Positions 34,288-43,957 of a DNA stretch of 64,000 nucleotides are shown here, piece after piece. Numbering within the stretch: the first letter of the stretch is position 1; every line of letters begins with the position of its first letter. The position numbers and the translations under genes are program-made. The notes under the pieces are model-generated. The model had not been told where the DNA came from. It saw only the letters and a list, made by a program, of their open reading frames with translations, and did no database searches. The stretch is taken from NCBI GenBank assembly GCA_020635055.1, contig JACKAN010000012.1, forward strand, positions 1 through 64,000, written 5' to 3'. This DNA comes from Pseudobdellovibrionaceae bacterium (lineage in GTDB: Bacteria > Bdellovibrionota > Bdellovibrionia > Bdellovibrionales > UBA1609).

Positions 34288-35609
34288 TTGAAAGATATAC
34301 TAGACAAGAAATGGGGAACATTTGGCGTTTAGAAAACAGATTTGAATGCATGCGAAGAGTAGAAGTGGCTGTCGCACAAGCTCAAGCGGAATTAAAAATC
34401 ATTCCAGTGAAAGCCGCACAAGACATTTCAAAAAAATCCAAATTTTCTGTGGATAGAATTTTAGAAATAGAAAAAACGACAAAACATGATGTAATTGCCT
34501 TTGTTAGTAACTTAGCTGAAAATGTTGGAGAGAATGGCCGTTTTATTCACTATGGTTTAACCTCATCAGATGTTTTAGATACAGCCTTGAGTTTACAGAT
34601 TCTTGAAGCGGCTAAAGTTTTAAACAAATCTTTAAATAAATTATTAGATAGTTTTAAGAAAAAAATTGAAAAACACAAATCCACATTGTGCAGTGGTCGC
34701 ACTCATGGCATGCATGCAGAACCAACTACATTTGGTTTAAAACTGGCCGGTCACATGGCGGAGTTTGAGCGCCATCAATTGCGATTCCTCAAAGCCATGG
34801 AGCAAATGGCTATTGGAAAATTGAGTGGAGCTGTGGGTACCTACTCCATGCAAAGTGAAAAAGTAGAGGAAGCGGTTTGTAAAAAGTTGGGTTTAGTGCC
34901 AGAAGTAATTGCAACACAAGTGATTCCTCGAGATCGCCATGCAGAAGTATTTACAGCTCTGGCAATGTTGGGAGCGGGTCTCGAAAGGTTGGCCATTGAG
35001 TTTCGTCATTTACAGCGCACGGAGGTGGCTGAGGTCTATGAAGGATTTAGTTCTGGACAAAAAGGTTCCAGTGCAATGCCTCATAAAAAAAATCCAATTA
35101 GTTCTGAAAATATCACAGGTGTGGCGCGGTTGCTGCGCTCTTATCAGCAGGCAGCAATGGAAGACATAGCCTTATGGCACGAAAGGGACATTTCTCATTC
35201 TTCAGTGGAAAGAGTGATTTTTCCTGATGCTTTTATTTTGTGTGATTATGCCCTTGATAGAATGGCTAATGTTCTTGAGAATCTACAGGTAGACAAAGAA
35301 CGCATGGTGCAAAACATGCAGTTTTCTCAAGGACAGCTATTTAGTTCCCATGTTCTTTTGTCTTTAGTGAATCAGGGATTGAGTCGCGAGGAAGCCTACA
35401 GGCATGTACAAAGGGTGAGTCACTCCTTAAAGGCGGGTGAGTCTTTTAAAGACAAACTTTTAAAGGACAAAGAAGTAAAGTCTTATTTTAGCAAAAAAGA
35501 ACTAGAAGAGATATTTTCAGGTCAAAGACACACAAAACAAATTTTAAAAGTGATTTCACGTATGGGAAGGAAGTCTAATGGTAAAGAGCGAACAGCTTTA
35601 CGAGGGTAA
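34284..35609 (+). CDS. purB: Adenylosuccinate lyase PurB
   Basis: 441 aa fumarase/aspartase-superfamily enzyme acting twice in purine synthesis (SAICAR and adenylosuccinate cleavage). The superfamily signature S-S-A-M-P-H-K-K-N-P-I is at about 262-272, and the catalytic histidine region is G-R-T-H-G-M-H-A near 138. ATGA overlap upstream; its 3' end overlaps purC by 32 bases, the largest overlap in this operon. Confidence 0.96.
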   Translation: MIERYTRQEMGNIWRLENRFECMRRVEVAVAQAQAELKIIPVKAAQDISKKSKFSVDRILEIEKTTKHDVIAFVSNLAENVGENGRFIHYGLTSSDVLDTALSLQILEAAKVLNKSLNKLLDSFKKKIEKHKSTLCSGRTHGMHAEPTTFGLKLAGHMAEFERHQLRFLKAMEQMAIGKLSGAVGTYSMQSEKVEEAVCKKLGLVPEVIATQVIPRDRHAEVFTALAMLGAGLERLAIEFRHLQRTEVAEVYEGFSSGQKGSSAMPHKKNPISSENITGVARLLRSYQQAAMEDIALWHERDISHSSVERVIFPDAFILCDYALDRMANVLENLQVDKERMVQNMQFSQGQLFSSHVLLSLVNQGLSREEAYRHVQRVSHSLKAGESFKDKLLKDKEVKSYFSKKELEEIFSGQRHTKQILKVISRMGRKSNGKERTALRG

Positions 35610-36309
35610 AGCTAAAAAGATTTATAGTGTTTCCAGTTCTGACGATCTTGTTTGGGTAGAGTTTAAAAATAGTTTAACGGCCTTCAATGGCGAAAAAAAA
35701 GCCGAGATGATTAACAAGGGCCGATTCAATTGTCATATCACATCTATACTATTTAAATGGCTAGAGAAAAAAGGCATAAATAGCCATTTTCATGAACGAG
35801 TTTCCGATATCGAGATGGTATGTCAAAAAGTTAAAATTATACCTTTAGAAGTTGTTGTTAGAAATATCCTTGCAGGTTCTACGGCAAAGAAATTCAGAAT
35901 CGAAGAAGGCTCGCCATTGGAGCAACCCTTAGTTGAGTTTTATTATAAAGACGATAGTTTGGGGGACCCTTTTATAAGTGATGAGCAAGCCATAATGTTA
36001 AAAGCTGTTAATAATGTTGAACAATTGTCAGTCTTGAAACAAAAGGCACTGGAAGTGAATATTATCTTAAAGAAAATATTTGAAGATATTGGTATTGATT
36101 TAATAGACTTCAAGCTGGAATTTGGCCTTGATAGTAAGGGAGAAATTCTTCTGGCAGATGAAATTACACCCGATACCTGCCGATTGTGGGACAAAAAAAC
36201 CGGTGAAAGAATGGATAAAGATCGCTTTCGTCGTGACATGGGACAGGTCATGGAATTTTATGAAGATGTATTTCAAAGATTAAAAACATTTGAGGAGAAG
36301 AACAAGTGA
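35578..36309 (+). CDS. purC: SAICAR synthetase PurC
   Basis: 243 aa ATP-dependent ligase joining aspartate to CAIR. Seen: L-Y-E-G-K-A-K-K-I-Y near residue 7, N-K-G-R-F-N-C-H near 44, E-V-V-V-R-N-I-L-A-G-S near 91, and the C-terminal L-A-D-E-I-T-P-D-T-C-R-L-W. The start is supported by GGAAGG 6-11 bases upstream, inside the purB end. The stop overlaps the purS GTG. Confidence 0.96.
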   Translation: MVKSEQLYEGKAKKIYSVSSSDDLVWVEFKNSLTAFNGEKKAEMINKGRFNCHITSILFKWLEKKGINSHFHERVSDIEMVCQKVKIIPLEVVVRNILAGSTAKKFRIEEGSPLEQPLVEFYYKDDSLGDPFISDEQAIMLKAVNNVEQLSVLKQKALEVNIILKKIFEDIGIDLIDFKLEFGLDSKGEILLADEITPDTCRLWDKKTGERMDKDRFRRDMGQVMEFYEDVFQRLKTFEEKNK

Positions 36310-36545
36310 AAGTAGGAGTAAAAGTCTTACCAAGAAAAGAAATATTAGATACCCAAGGTCGTGCTGTTGAGAGTGTCTTACACCAACAGGGGCAAGAGGG
36401 AGTAAATTGTCGTATTGGAAAATATATTGAGTTGGAAGTTCCAGGTCAAAATAAAGAAGAAGTCAGCGCTCAAGTTAAAAAAATGGTCAATAATTTGTTG
36501 TACAATCCGCTAATAGAAACCTACGAGTTGGAATTCTATGAGTAA
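36306..36545 (+). CDS. purS: FGAM synthase subunit PurS
   Basis: 79 aa small subunit of the three-component FGAM synthase (PurL-PurQ-PurS). Features: V-K-V-L-P-R-K-E-I-L-D-T-Q-G-R-A-V at the N-terminus and R-I-G-K-Y-I-E-L near the middle. It starts with GTG overlapping the purC stop and ends inside the purQ start (8-base overlap). Its presence tells that this organism uses the small-PurL system and not the fused enzyme. Confidence 0.94.
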   Translation: MKVGVKVLPRKEILDTQGRAVESVLHQQGQEGVNCRIGKYIELEVPGQNKEEVSAQVKKMVNNLLYNPLIETYELEFYE

Positions 36546-37188
36546 GAAAGTTGGAATATTACGCTTTTTAGGAACCAATTGCGACCAAGATGTTTGGCGA
36601 GCCGTAGAGAACGTTGAATTGCAACCGGAATGGTTGTGGTATCAAGATCATTTCTCTGAAAGTGACTACTGTGCCTTTGTGTTGCCAGGTGGGTTCAGTT
36701 ATGGCGATTACTTGCGCTGTGGTGCTATGGCCGCCAAGATGCCAGTTATGAAATCACTCAGTGAAGCTGTTAACAAGGGGAAGCCCGTACTTGGAATATG
36801 TAATGGATTTCAAATTCTTTGTGAATCAGGTTTATTGCCAGGGGCTCTTATTAGAAATCATAATCGCCACTTTATAGATGAGTGGGTGGATTTAGATTTG
36901 GTTTCTGCCAATAAATATTGGGCAGGTGAATTAAATGAATGTAGTATACCCATTGCCCATGGTGAGGGTCGTTACTATGTTAATGAAGATGAGTTAAAAA
37001 AGATGGAAGATAATGGGCAAATTTGGTGGCGTTACAGACACAACCCCAATGGTTCGGTAAGTAATATTGCAGGAGTTATGAATCATAAAAAAAATGTAGC
37101 GGCTTTAATGCCTCACCCGGAAAGAGCTATGTTTGATTGGATGGGATCGCAAAATGGCCGAATCTTTTTTGAGAGTTTGTTAAGATGA
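36538..37188 (+). CDS. purQ: FGAM synthase glutaminase subunit PurQ
   Basis: 216 aa class I glutamine amidotransferase supplying ammonia to PurL. The nucleophile cysteine is in G-I-C-N-G-F-Q (about 86-92), preceded by the oxyanion region P-G-G-F-S-Y-G-D near 44; the C-terminal H-P-E-R catalytic pair is at about 194. It overlaps purS by 8 bases and purL by 4. Confidence 0.96.
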   Translation: MSKKVGILRFLGTNCDQDVWRAVENVELQPEWLWYQDHFSESDYCAFVLPGGFSYGDYLRCGAMAAKMPVMKSLSEAVNKGKPVLGICNGFQILCESGLLPGALIRNHNRHFIDEWVDLDLVSANKYWAGELNECSIPIAHGEGRYYVNEDELKKMEDNGQIWWRYRHNPNGSVSNIAGVMNHKKNVAALMPHPERAMFDWMGSQNGRIFFESLLR

Positions 37189-39401
37189 TGGATTTAAATA
37201 AAAAATTAGAACATTACCGTATCAATCGCCAAGAGTACTCTAAAATTAAAGAACTTTTAGGTAGAGAACCCGAAGGCTTAGAGTGGGCGTTGTTTTCCGC
37301 ACTGTGGAGTGAACATTGCAGTTATAAATCTTCACGAGTTCATTTAAAAAAATTCTACAATAAGAACTCTCGTGTTTTAGAAGCCTTTGGTGAAAATGCA
37401 GGAGTCATAGATCTTGGTCAAGGAGAGAGAGTGGCTTTTAAAATGGAAAGTCACAATCACCCTAGTTTTATCGAACCTTATCAAGGAGCCGCCACAGGCG
37501 TGGGTGGTATATTAAGAGATATTTTTACTATGGGGGCTCGACCTGTTGCTCTTGCCAATTATCTTTGTTTTGGTGAGCCGGAAGCAGAGCGTATGCCACA
37601 TTTGGTAGAAGGTGTCGTTGGGGGAATCAGTGGTTATGGAAACTGTGTTGGTGTTCCCAATATTACAGGGCAAACAGAATTTGATAAATCTTATAATGGA
37701 AATATTTTAGTTAATGCTTTTGCCTTAGGACTTTTTGAAAAAGGTGAGAAAATATTTAATTCAAAAGCTCGCGGGGTAGGCAATTTTGTTGTTTATGTGG
37801 GTGCTAAAACTGGCAAAGATGGTGTTCATGGCGCAAGCATGGCCAGTGAATCTTTTGACGACGACAGCGAAAGTAAAAGACCCAATGTTCAAGTGGGAGA
37901 TCCCTTTTATGAAAAATTATTAATAGAATCTTGTATAGAAGTCATGGCACAAGATTTAGTTGTAGCTATTCAAGATATGGGTGCCGCTGGCTTAACGAGT
38001 TCAAGTTTTGAAATGGCCTCAAAGGGTGGAGTGGGTTTAAAACTCAGATTAGATAGAGTTCCAGCAAGGGATTCCAGCATTACACCTGAGGAGATTTTGT
38101 TATCTGAAAGTCAAGAGCGCATGTTACTTATTTGTGAACCCCAAAATTATAAGGCTTTACTGGATATCTTTAAAAAATGGAACTTAGATGCTGAAGTTAT
38201 TGGCGAAGTGATTTCTGAAAAACAAGTTCAACTTTATTGGAAAGATGAATTGCTGACTCAGCTTGATCCGGATTTGTTGGTAGAAAATGCCCCTCAGTAT
38301 GAACGCAGCTATTTACCGTGGACGAAAGAACATAAAGATGAGAGTTGGACAAAGGGGCTTCCCTCTGTACCTTCAGTCACTGAAAAACTTATGAGTGTTT
38401 TAAAAGATGTGCGAGGCACATCGAGAGAATGGATATTTAGACAGTACGATCAAAGAGTCGGGGCACGAACGGCAAGAGATTGCAGTGATTCGGTAGGAGT
38501 TATAGTTTTACCACAAACACAACGCGCTCTTGGAATTGTATTAGGTCATCGTCCCTATATTACACAATGGGATGCAGCCGAAGGCGCTAAAGACGCTATA
38601 TTGTATCCCGCTCTTGAATTGAGTGCGAAAGGTTTCTTGCCTATGGCTGTTACAGATTGCTTGAATTATGGCAATCCTGAAAAATCAGAGATTATGAGTG
38701 AATTTGTAGCTGCCGTAGAAAATATAAGTGCCGCTTGTAAAGCTTTAGATACACCCGTAATTTCTGGGAATGTGAGTTTCTATAATGAGACTCAAGGGCA
38801 AAATATTATTTCCACTCCGGCAACAGGTGTGGTTGGACTTAAGGAAGATATAAAAAATATTCCACGTGATTGCTTTGTAAAAGCCTCTTCACAAATTTAT
38901 TTGCTTCGACTGCCTCAGCTGCACATTAGTGGACAAACGGCGCTTCAACAAAAAAGAAATGTCACAGGTCATGGAAAAATTGAAGTAAACGCTTGTGCAC
39001 AATTTGTTAAGCAAGTGAGAGAGATGTCTCAACTCCCAGGAGTAGAGGCTACGAAAGTCTGCGGAAAGTTGGGCTTGGCTTACACTCTTTCACGCATGTG
39101 TACGACAAAGTTAGGCTTCCGCGCAGAGAAAGGTTTATTTTTGGGGGAAGAGGAAAGCAATGCCCATTGGTTTACGGAAAATCTTTACGAAGTAATTTTT
39201 GTTTTAGAAAAAGACAGCGCTGAAAATTTTGCTAAATCTTGGGCTAATTTAAGAAACTCGGAATCTACAGACAAACTATGGAGAATGGGTGAAGTGACTG
39301 AAGGAGAAGTGAGTTTTTCAGGTGAAGCACATATAAATGTAGAACAACTCTTAACAGCATATAATGAGGGATGGAGACAAAATTTTGAAAGCTTGGCGTG
39401 A
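37185..39401 (+). CDS. purL: FGAM synthase subunit PurL (small type)
   Basis: 738 aa ATP-dependent synthase converting FGAR to FGAM. Visible: L-W-S-E-H-C-S-Y-K-S-S near 42, K-M-E-S-H-N-H-P-S near 88, and a second ATP-grasp-like half with T-D-C-L-N-Y-G-N-P-E near 485. Length matches the small PurL that needs PurS and PurQ. It overlaps purQ by 4 bases, and its tail overlaps the long form of purF by 38 bases. Confidence 0.96.
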   Translation: MMDLNKKLEHYRINRQEYSKIKELLGREPEGLEWALFSALWSEHCSYKSSRVHLKKFYNKNSRVLEAFGENAGVIDLGQGERVAFKMESHNHPSFIEPYQGAATGVGGILRDIFTMGARPVALANYLCFGEPEAERMPHLVEGVVGGISGYGNCVGVPNITGQTEFDKSYNGNILVNAFALGLFEKGEKIFNSKARGVGNFVVYVGAKTGKDGVHGASMASESFDDDSESKRPNVQVGDPFYEKLLIESCIEVMAQDLVVAIQDMGAAGLTSSSFEMASKGGVGLKLRLDRVPARDSSITPEEILLSESQERMLLICEPQNYKALLDIFKKWNLDAEVIGEVISEKQVQLYWKDELLTQLDPDLLVENAPQYERSYLPWTKEHKDESWTKGLPSVPSVTEKLMSVLKDVRGTSREWIFRQYDQRVGARTARDCSDSVGVIVLPQTQRALGIVLGHRPYITQWDAAEGAKDAILYPALELSAKGFLPMAVTDCLNYGNPEKSEIMSEFVAAVENISAACKALDTPVISGNVSFYNETQGQNIISTPATGVVGLKEDIKNIPRDCFVKASSQIYLLRLPQLHISGQTALQQKRNVTGHGKIEVNACAQFVKQVREMSQLPGVEATKVCGKLGLAYTLSRMCTTKLGFRAEKGLFLGEEESNAHWFTENLYEVIFVLEKDSAENFAKSWANLRNSESTDKLWRMGEVTEGEVSFSGEAHINVEQLLTAYNEGWRQNFESLA

Positions 39402-40764
39402 GGAATGTGCGGTATTTGGAACCTGGGGAGATCAAGAAGCTGGACGTATGACTTATTTGGGTCTCTATGCCCAACAACATCGGGGACAAGAGGCCACAGG
39501 AATAGTTAATTTACAGGCAGATGGAAAGCATTGGGTCCATAAGGGTTTTGGTTTAGTTGGTGATGTCTATCAAGAAGAACACTTAGAGAAAATGCAGGGT
39601 ACAGCAGCCATTGGCCACGTTAGATATTCTACTACAGGTGAAAATCAACTCACTAATATTCAACCTCTTACTGCAAATTTGAACACAGGTAATGTGGCAC
39701 TAGCTCATAATGGAAATATTGTAAATGCTCATTTACTTAAAAAGAAACTCAAGTTAGAGGGAGCTATTTTCCAGGGGACTAATGATACCGAATGCTTGCT
39801 CCACATGTTGGCGAGGCATCCCAGTCAAGATCCTATTGTCTGTTTGAAAGACACTCTTCCACAATTGGAGGGGGCATTCAGTATGGTCATGTTGACTGAA
39901 AAAAGATTAATAGCTTGTCGCGATCCTTGGGGCTTTCGCCCTTTAGTTTTAGGTAGAAGACTTCAAGATGATGGCTCGCAGGCCGTGGTGATTGCTTCAG
40001 AAACCTGTGCCTTTGACCTTATAGGAGCTAGGTACGAAAGAGAAATTGAGCCTGGTGAGATCTTTTGGGTGGATGCACAGGGGGAACACAGCGAGCGATT
40101 TGCCAAAGTTAATAATCCAACAGCATTTTGTGTTTTTGAACATGTTTATTTTTCCAGGCCAGACTCCTTGGTATTTGGTGAAAGCGTTTATGAAGCCAGA
40201 AAAAAAATGGGCAGCAAGTTAGCTACCGAGTATCCTATAGAGGCTGATGTTGTGATTCCAGTTCCAGATAGCGGAGTGCCTGCGGCCATTGGTTATTCAG
40301 TTCAGAGTGGCATTCCTTTTGAATTAGGTATTATTCGCAACCACTATATAGGAAGAACTTTTATACAGCCCAGTCAATCCATTCGCAGTTTTGGTGTAAA
40401 AATAAAACTCAATCCTCAAGCAGCAGTGCTTAAGGGCAAAAGAGTTGTGGTGATTGATGATTCCTTGGTTCGAGGGACGACTAGCCAAAAGATCATTCGA
40501 TTAGTAAGGCAAGCCGGGGCCAAAGAAGTGCATTTTCGTATTGCCTCACCCCCTACGACAGGTCCATGTTATTATGGAGTGGATACACCTAGGCGCGAGC
40601 AACTGATTGCCTCTATGAAATCTGTAGAGGAAATTCGCATATTTATTGATGCCGACACACTGGCTTATCTTTCTGTAGAGGGGATGATGGAAGCTGTGGG
40701 TGGAAATAAAACAGGCTATTGTGCCGCTTGTTTTAACGGTGAATATCCTACAAGTCTATTCTAA
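39364..40764 (+). CDS. purF: Amidophosphoribosyltransferase PurF
   Basis: First committed enzyme of purine synthesis, 466 aa in the long reading. The N-terminal glutaminase nucleophile is Cys15 in E-E-C-A-V-F-G, so a short propeptide is removed, as in the Bacillus-type enzyme. The PRPP-binding loop V-V-V-I-D-D-S-L-V-R-G-T-T is near 360, and C-terminal cysteines (Y-C-A-A-C-F) may bind an Fe-S cluster. Start is uncertain: ATG 39364 (38-base overlap with purL, weak ribosome site) or TTG 39385 (GGAG 7 bases upstream). A short A5-GTTAAC-T5 palindrome follows the stop. Confidence 0.94.
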   Translation: MRDGDKILKAWREECAVFGTWGDQEAGRMTYLGLYAQQHRGQEATGIVNLQADGKHWVHKGFGLVGDVYQEEHLEKMQGTAAIGHVRYSTTGENQLTNIQPLTANLNTGNVALAHNGNIVNAHLLKKKLKLEGAIFQGTNDTECLLHMLARHPSQDPIVCLKDTLPQLEGAFSMVMLTEKRLIACRDPWGFRPLVLGRRLQDDGSQAVVIASETCAFDLIGARYEREIEPGEIFWVDAQGEHSERFAKVNNPTAFCVFEHVYFSRPDSLVFGESVYEARKKMGSKLATEYPIEADVVIPVPDSGVPAAIGYSVQSGIPFELGIIRNHYIGRTFIQPSQSIRSFGVKIKLNPQAAVLKGKRVVVIDDSLVRGTTSQKIIRLVRQAGAKEVHFRIASPPTTGPCYYGVDTPRREQLIASMKSVEEIRIFIDADTLAYLSVEGMMEAVGGNKTGYCAACFNGEYPTSLF

Positions 40765-40835
40765 AAAGTTAACTTTTTGACCCTGTTGTGTTAAAATAAA
40801 CAACATAAGTAAAAAGTATGTAAAAGGAAGATGAC

Positions 40836-42023
40836 TTGGGTTCTGTTAAACTATTGATTTTATTGATAATTAGCCTGGGCACGCCTATGGCTTTTGGTCA
40901 ATCACCCACAGAATCTAATGCTGCAAGGGATGCCGATAGGGCAATCAATAATAATCCTACAAATTCTGAGGGAAAATTCTTTAGTGATACCCACTTGTGT
41001 GATGATGTGTTGGGTGAGCGTTGGCCAATTATACAAAATGGAATTAAATATGAAGTGAGAGTTGCCGAAGATCCCATTGATGGCCTTCATCCTGTATTGA
41101 TCAGAATTCCAGTAAATCCCGATGGAAGCTATAAGTTAGATGTGGAGGGTAAGGTAATTCGTTCTATAAAACCCCTTGCCGTTGATGACTTAACGGGTTC
41201 GTTATTGGCATCAGAAGCCACAGTTAAAAACATTATGAATATGTTGATTAATCATGCTAGTCGTTCGAAAGAGAGAATGGCCTTTGTTTTTATTGATTTA
41301 AATGATCTCAAATTTGTTAATAATTTTGTTAATAAACAAGTGGATGGAGATAGCTATATCAGAATAGTTAGTGAGGTGGTTAGAAGTGTTTGTCAGATGA
41401 TCGACTATAAAGGCGCTTGTTCCATTGATGGTAAAGCAAGAAAGCAAGAGGATATTGATTGGGTATTTAGAGATGGTGGTGACGAGTTGGTGCTTTTAGT
41501 GCCTAATGTGAGTTCCAGTCAGCTTGTTAAAATTATGGAAAGAATTCGCGAAAAATTGTTGATAGATACAAATGCACATGCCATTTTTGAAAGACAGCGA
41601 GCACATACTAAAAAGATGCTATACAATGCCCTCAATAGATTAAATGATAATATAAAATTAAAAATAGAAAGTTTACTGGGAAAAAACTTCAACCAATTTG
41701 ATGAGTTAAAACAGGCCTTACTAAACATTGACGTTAAAAACAAACACCTAATTGATTTGATTAAAAATTTTGATACAGCAAGAAGGCTTCATCCTTCAGT
41801 TTCAATGGGTTCTGCTTTTATTGGCAGAAGAGACAACTACAATACTTTAAAGAAGCGAACAAGTAGACAGGCATATTCTATAAAAGCTGATTACAAAAGA
41901 AGAATGGGTTTAGAACCTGGAAAGTACGGTGTTGAAACAAGCAACACTACGGATTTAATTGTATATCGTGATGGAGAGATTCCTCTGATTGAAATCCGCA
42001 AACCACTCCGTCCATTAAAATAG
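40836..42023 (+). CDS. Exported protein with degenerate GGDEF domain
   Basis: 395 aa, TTG start after AAGGAAG. Signal peptide 1-22 (cleavage after A-F-G). A GGDEF-type domain follows: D-D-L-T-G near 125, F-I-D-L-N-D-L-K near 150, and the active-site loop reads R-D-G-G-D-E-L near 212 in place of G-G-D-E-F. About 85 helical residues are inserted between that loop and the terminal V-S-M-G-S-A-F. No other membrane helix or sensor domain is visible, which would place the domain in the periplasm, where GTP is absent. A binding or structural role seems more likely than c-di-GMP synthesis. The gene ends on a TAG that begins a repeat element. Confidence 0.8.
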   Translation: MGSVKLLILLIISLGTPMAFGQSPTESNAARDADRAINNNPTNSEGKFFSDTHLCDDVLGERWPIIQNGIKYEVRVAEDPIDGLHPVLIRIPVNPDGSYKLDVEGKVIRSIKPLAVDDLTGSLLASEATVKNIMNMLINHASRSKERMAFVFIDLNDLKFVNNFVNKQVDGDSYIRIVSEVVRSVCQMIDYKGACSIDGKARKQEDIDWVFRDGGDELVLLVPNVSSSQLVKIMERIREKLLIDTNAHAIFERQRAHTKKMLYNALNRLNDNIKLKIESLLGKNFNQFDELKQALLNIDVKNKHLIDLIKNFDTARRLHPSVSMGSAFIGRRDNYNTLKKRTSRQAYSIKADYKRRMGLEPGKYGVETSNTTDLIVYRDGEIPLIEIRKPLRPLK

Positions 42024-42066
42024 TGCCAGGTTCCGAATCCGGGTCACAGCGAGTCAGATTTTTATT
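42021..42066 (+). repeat. TGCCAGG-family element, copy A (5' part only)
   Basis: Begins TAGTGCCAGGTTCCG-AATCCGGGTCACAG and extends to GAGTCAGATT. Its first three bases are the stop codon of the upstream gene. Only the first 45 bases of the longer element seen at 43955 and 46786 are present. It is followed at 42071 by a REP palindrome. Confidence 0.85.
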
Positions 42067-42070
42067 AAAA

Positions 42071-42123
42071 GGTACCAAGTCCCTTTTTACGTTTCACCGC
42101 AATGTAAAAAGGGACTTGGTACC
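42071..42123. repeat. REP-type palindrome, copy 4
   Basis: Same arms as the copies at 25831 and 49203, with one mismatch (ACGTT against AATGT) beside the loop TTCACCGC-type. It lies 47 bases after the exported-GGDEF gene and upstream of the ClC gene. Confidence 0.9.
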
Positions 42124-42175
42124 TTTGTTGAAGACTTTATTGACGAACAGGCAATGTAGGTTCTAAATAGGCCAA

Positions 42176-43957
42176 GTGAAGCCAACTGAATTTTTAGACA
42201 TACCCACCATCACTAGAAAAGCCCTTCGTGAAATACCAAAATCATGGAATTGGTTACTCAAACCAGAAATTCAACAGTTCACAAATAGAGAAATTATTCA
42301 GTTAAATACCTTAGCCATACTTGTAGGCGTGTTAACGGGCTATGCAGGTATAGGTTTTCGTTACATGATTGGTGCCATGCAAAATTTAATTTTGTATGGC
42401 CAATGGGACTATCATTTAATCTCTCCGATGGATCATATCCGTGGTTATTGGATGTTTTTAATACTGCCTGCCAGTTTAGTTGTCTCTACTTTGCTCACAA
42501 AGTATTTTGCTCCTGAAGCTAGAGGACACGGTATTCCAGAAGTTATTCAGTCGGTTTGGGGAAGGGGCGGGAAGATTCGCAAAAGAATTGTCGCCTTAAA
42601 AGCCTTAGCATCTAGCATAACTATTGCTAGTGGTGGTTCTGTAGGTCGTGAAGGGCCCATTGTGCAAATAGGCTCGGCTATAGGTTCTTCACTGGGACAG
42701 CTTTTACACTTGAAACCGGCCATTCTGAAAACTTTAGTTGGATGTGGGGCGGCAGGGGCTATTGCATCGACCTTTAATACCCCAATTGCAGGAGTGATTT
42801 TTGCTATCGAAATTATTGTACTTGAACTTAAAACAAAATCATTTGTGCCTTTAGTGATTTCTTCGGTGTTTGCAACAGTTATTGCTCGTTTATATATTGG
42901 CAATGAACCCGCTTTTTTTGTACCTGAACATTCATTGAAAAGTCCAAATGAATTGATTTTCTATTTATTTTTAGGTGTTTTGTCTGGGATTGTTGGAGTC
43001 ATTGTTATTAAAACACTTTATGGAATTGAAGACTTTTTTGACAACTTAGAGATTCCATTTCTTTTTAAACCAATAATTGCAGGAGTGATAGTCGCAGCTA
43101 TTGGTATGAAATTCCCCCATGTATTAAGTGTGGGTTATGAGGCTGTAAGCTCTGTTTTACAACAAAAAAGTGAATTGAGTTTGATGTTAGCCTTAGTGTT
43201 TTTGAAGATGATTTCTATGAGTGTGACCCTAGCCGGTGGCGGATCTGGAGGAGTGTTTTCACCTTCTCTTTACATCGGTGCTATGCTGGGTGGAAGTTAT
43301 GGTTATGTGGTACATTATTTTTTTCCAGAAATGACCTCTAACTATGGTGCCTACGCTTTAGTAGGGATGGCAGCACTATTTTCGGCAACAGCGAGGGCCA
43401 CTTTTACGGCGATTGTTATTTTGTTTGAAATGACCTTGGATTATTCAATTATTTTACCATTAATGTTTGTATGTGTTACCGCTGATCAGGTGGCATGGTT
43501 TTTTTCTAAAGATTCTATTTATTCACTAAAACTTAGAAGGTCGGGTATTAAATTTGCGACAGACATATCTGTAAATGTCATGTCGATGACAGTTATTAAA
43601 GATATCATGACTACGGAGCTGCACAAAGCCATTGGCACCATGACGATTATAGAAACGGCAAATAAACTTTTGCAACATAATCATTCCATATATCCTGTGG
43701 TTAATGAAGAAGGTATTTTAACCGGCTTGTTAACCCATGAAAAATTAGTACAACTATCTAAAAAACATCCTAAGGCTTTGGTTTCTGAAGTGCAGCAAGA
43801 AGCAAAAGCGGTAGTACATATGAATGACTCAGCGATTGATGCATTGGCTAAGATTGAAAAAAGTCGAGATCCACGAATTCTTGTGGTGGACTCAGTCAAA
43901 GGCAAACTCGTCGGCGTTGTTAGCCCCATAGATTTCGTAAGACTAAATATCGAATAG
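42176..43957 (+). CDS. ClC-type chloride channel/antiporter with C-terminal CBS domains
   Basis: 593 aa, GTG start. ClC core motifs: G-S-V-G-R-E-G-P-I-V-Q-I-G near 160 with the gating glutamate present, and G-G-G-S-G-G-V-F-S-P-S-L-Y near 353. The last 130 residues form a CBS pair (V-M-S-M-T-V-I-K-D-I-M-T-T near 465; P-K-A-L-V-S-E-V and V-G-V-V-S-P-I-D-F near the end) that may sense adenine nucleotides. The gate glutamate favours a Cl-/H+ antiporter. The stop TAG at 43955 is the first triplet of a TGCCAGG-family repeat. Confidence 0.93.
   Translation: MKPTEFLDIPTITRKALREIPKSWNWLLKPEIQQFTNREIIQLNTLAILVGVLTGYAGIGFRYMIGAMQNLILYGQWDYHLISPMDHIRGYWMFLILPASLVVSTLLTKYFAPEARGHGIPEVIQSVWGRGGKIRKRIVALKALASSITIASGGSVGREGPIVQIGSAIGSSLGQLLHLKPAILKTLVGCGAAGAIASTFNTPIAGVIFAIEIIVLELKTKSFVPLVISSVFATVIARLYIGNEPAFFVPEHSLKSPNELIFYLFLGVLSGIVGVIVIKTLYGIEDFFDNLEIPFLFKPIIAGVIVAAIGMKFPHVLSVGYEAVSSVLQQKSELSLMLALVFLKMISMSVTLAGGGSGGVFSPSLYIGAMLGGSYGYVVHYFFPEMTSNYGAYALVGMAALFSATARATFTAIVILFEMTLDYSIILPLMFVCVTADQVAWFFSKDSIYSLKLRRSGIKFATDISVNVMSMTVIKDIMTTELHKAIGTMTIIETANKLLQHNHSIYPVVNEEGILTGLLTHEKLVQLSKKHPKALVSEVQQEAKAVVHMNDSAIDALAKIEKSRDPRILVVDSVKGKLVGVVSPIDFVRLNIE

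Noticed and set aside
42024..42052. GGTTCCGAATCC in the TGCCAGG element as a tRNA T-arm
   Set aside because: It has one base too many for a T-loop, no acceptor or anticodon arm is nearby, and no CCA end; resemblance is superficial.
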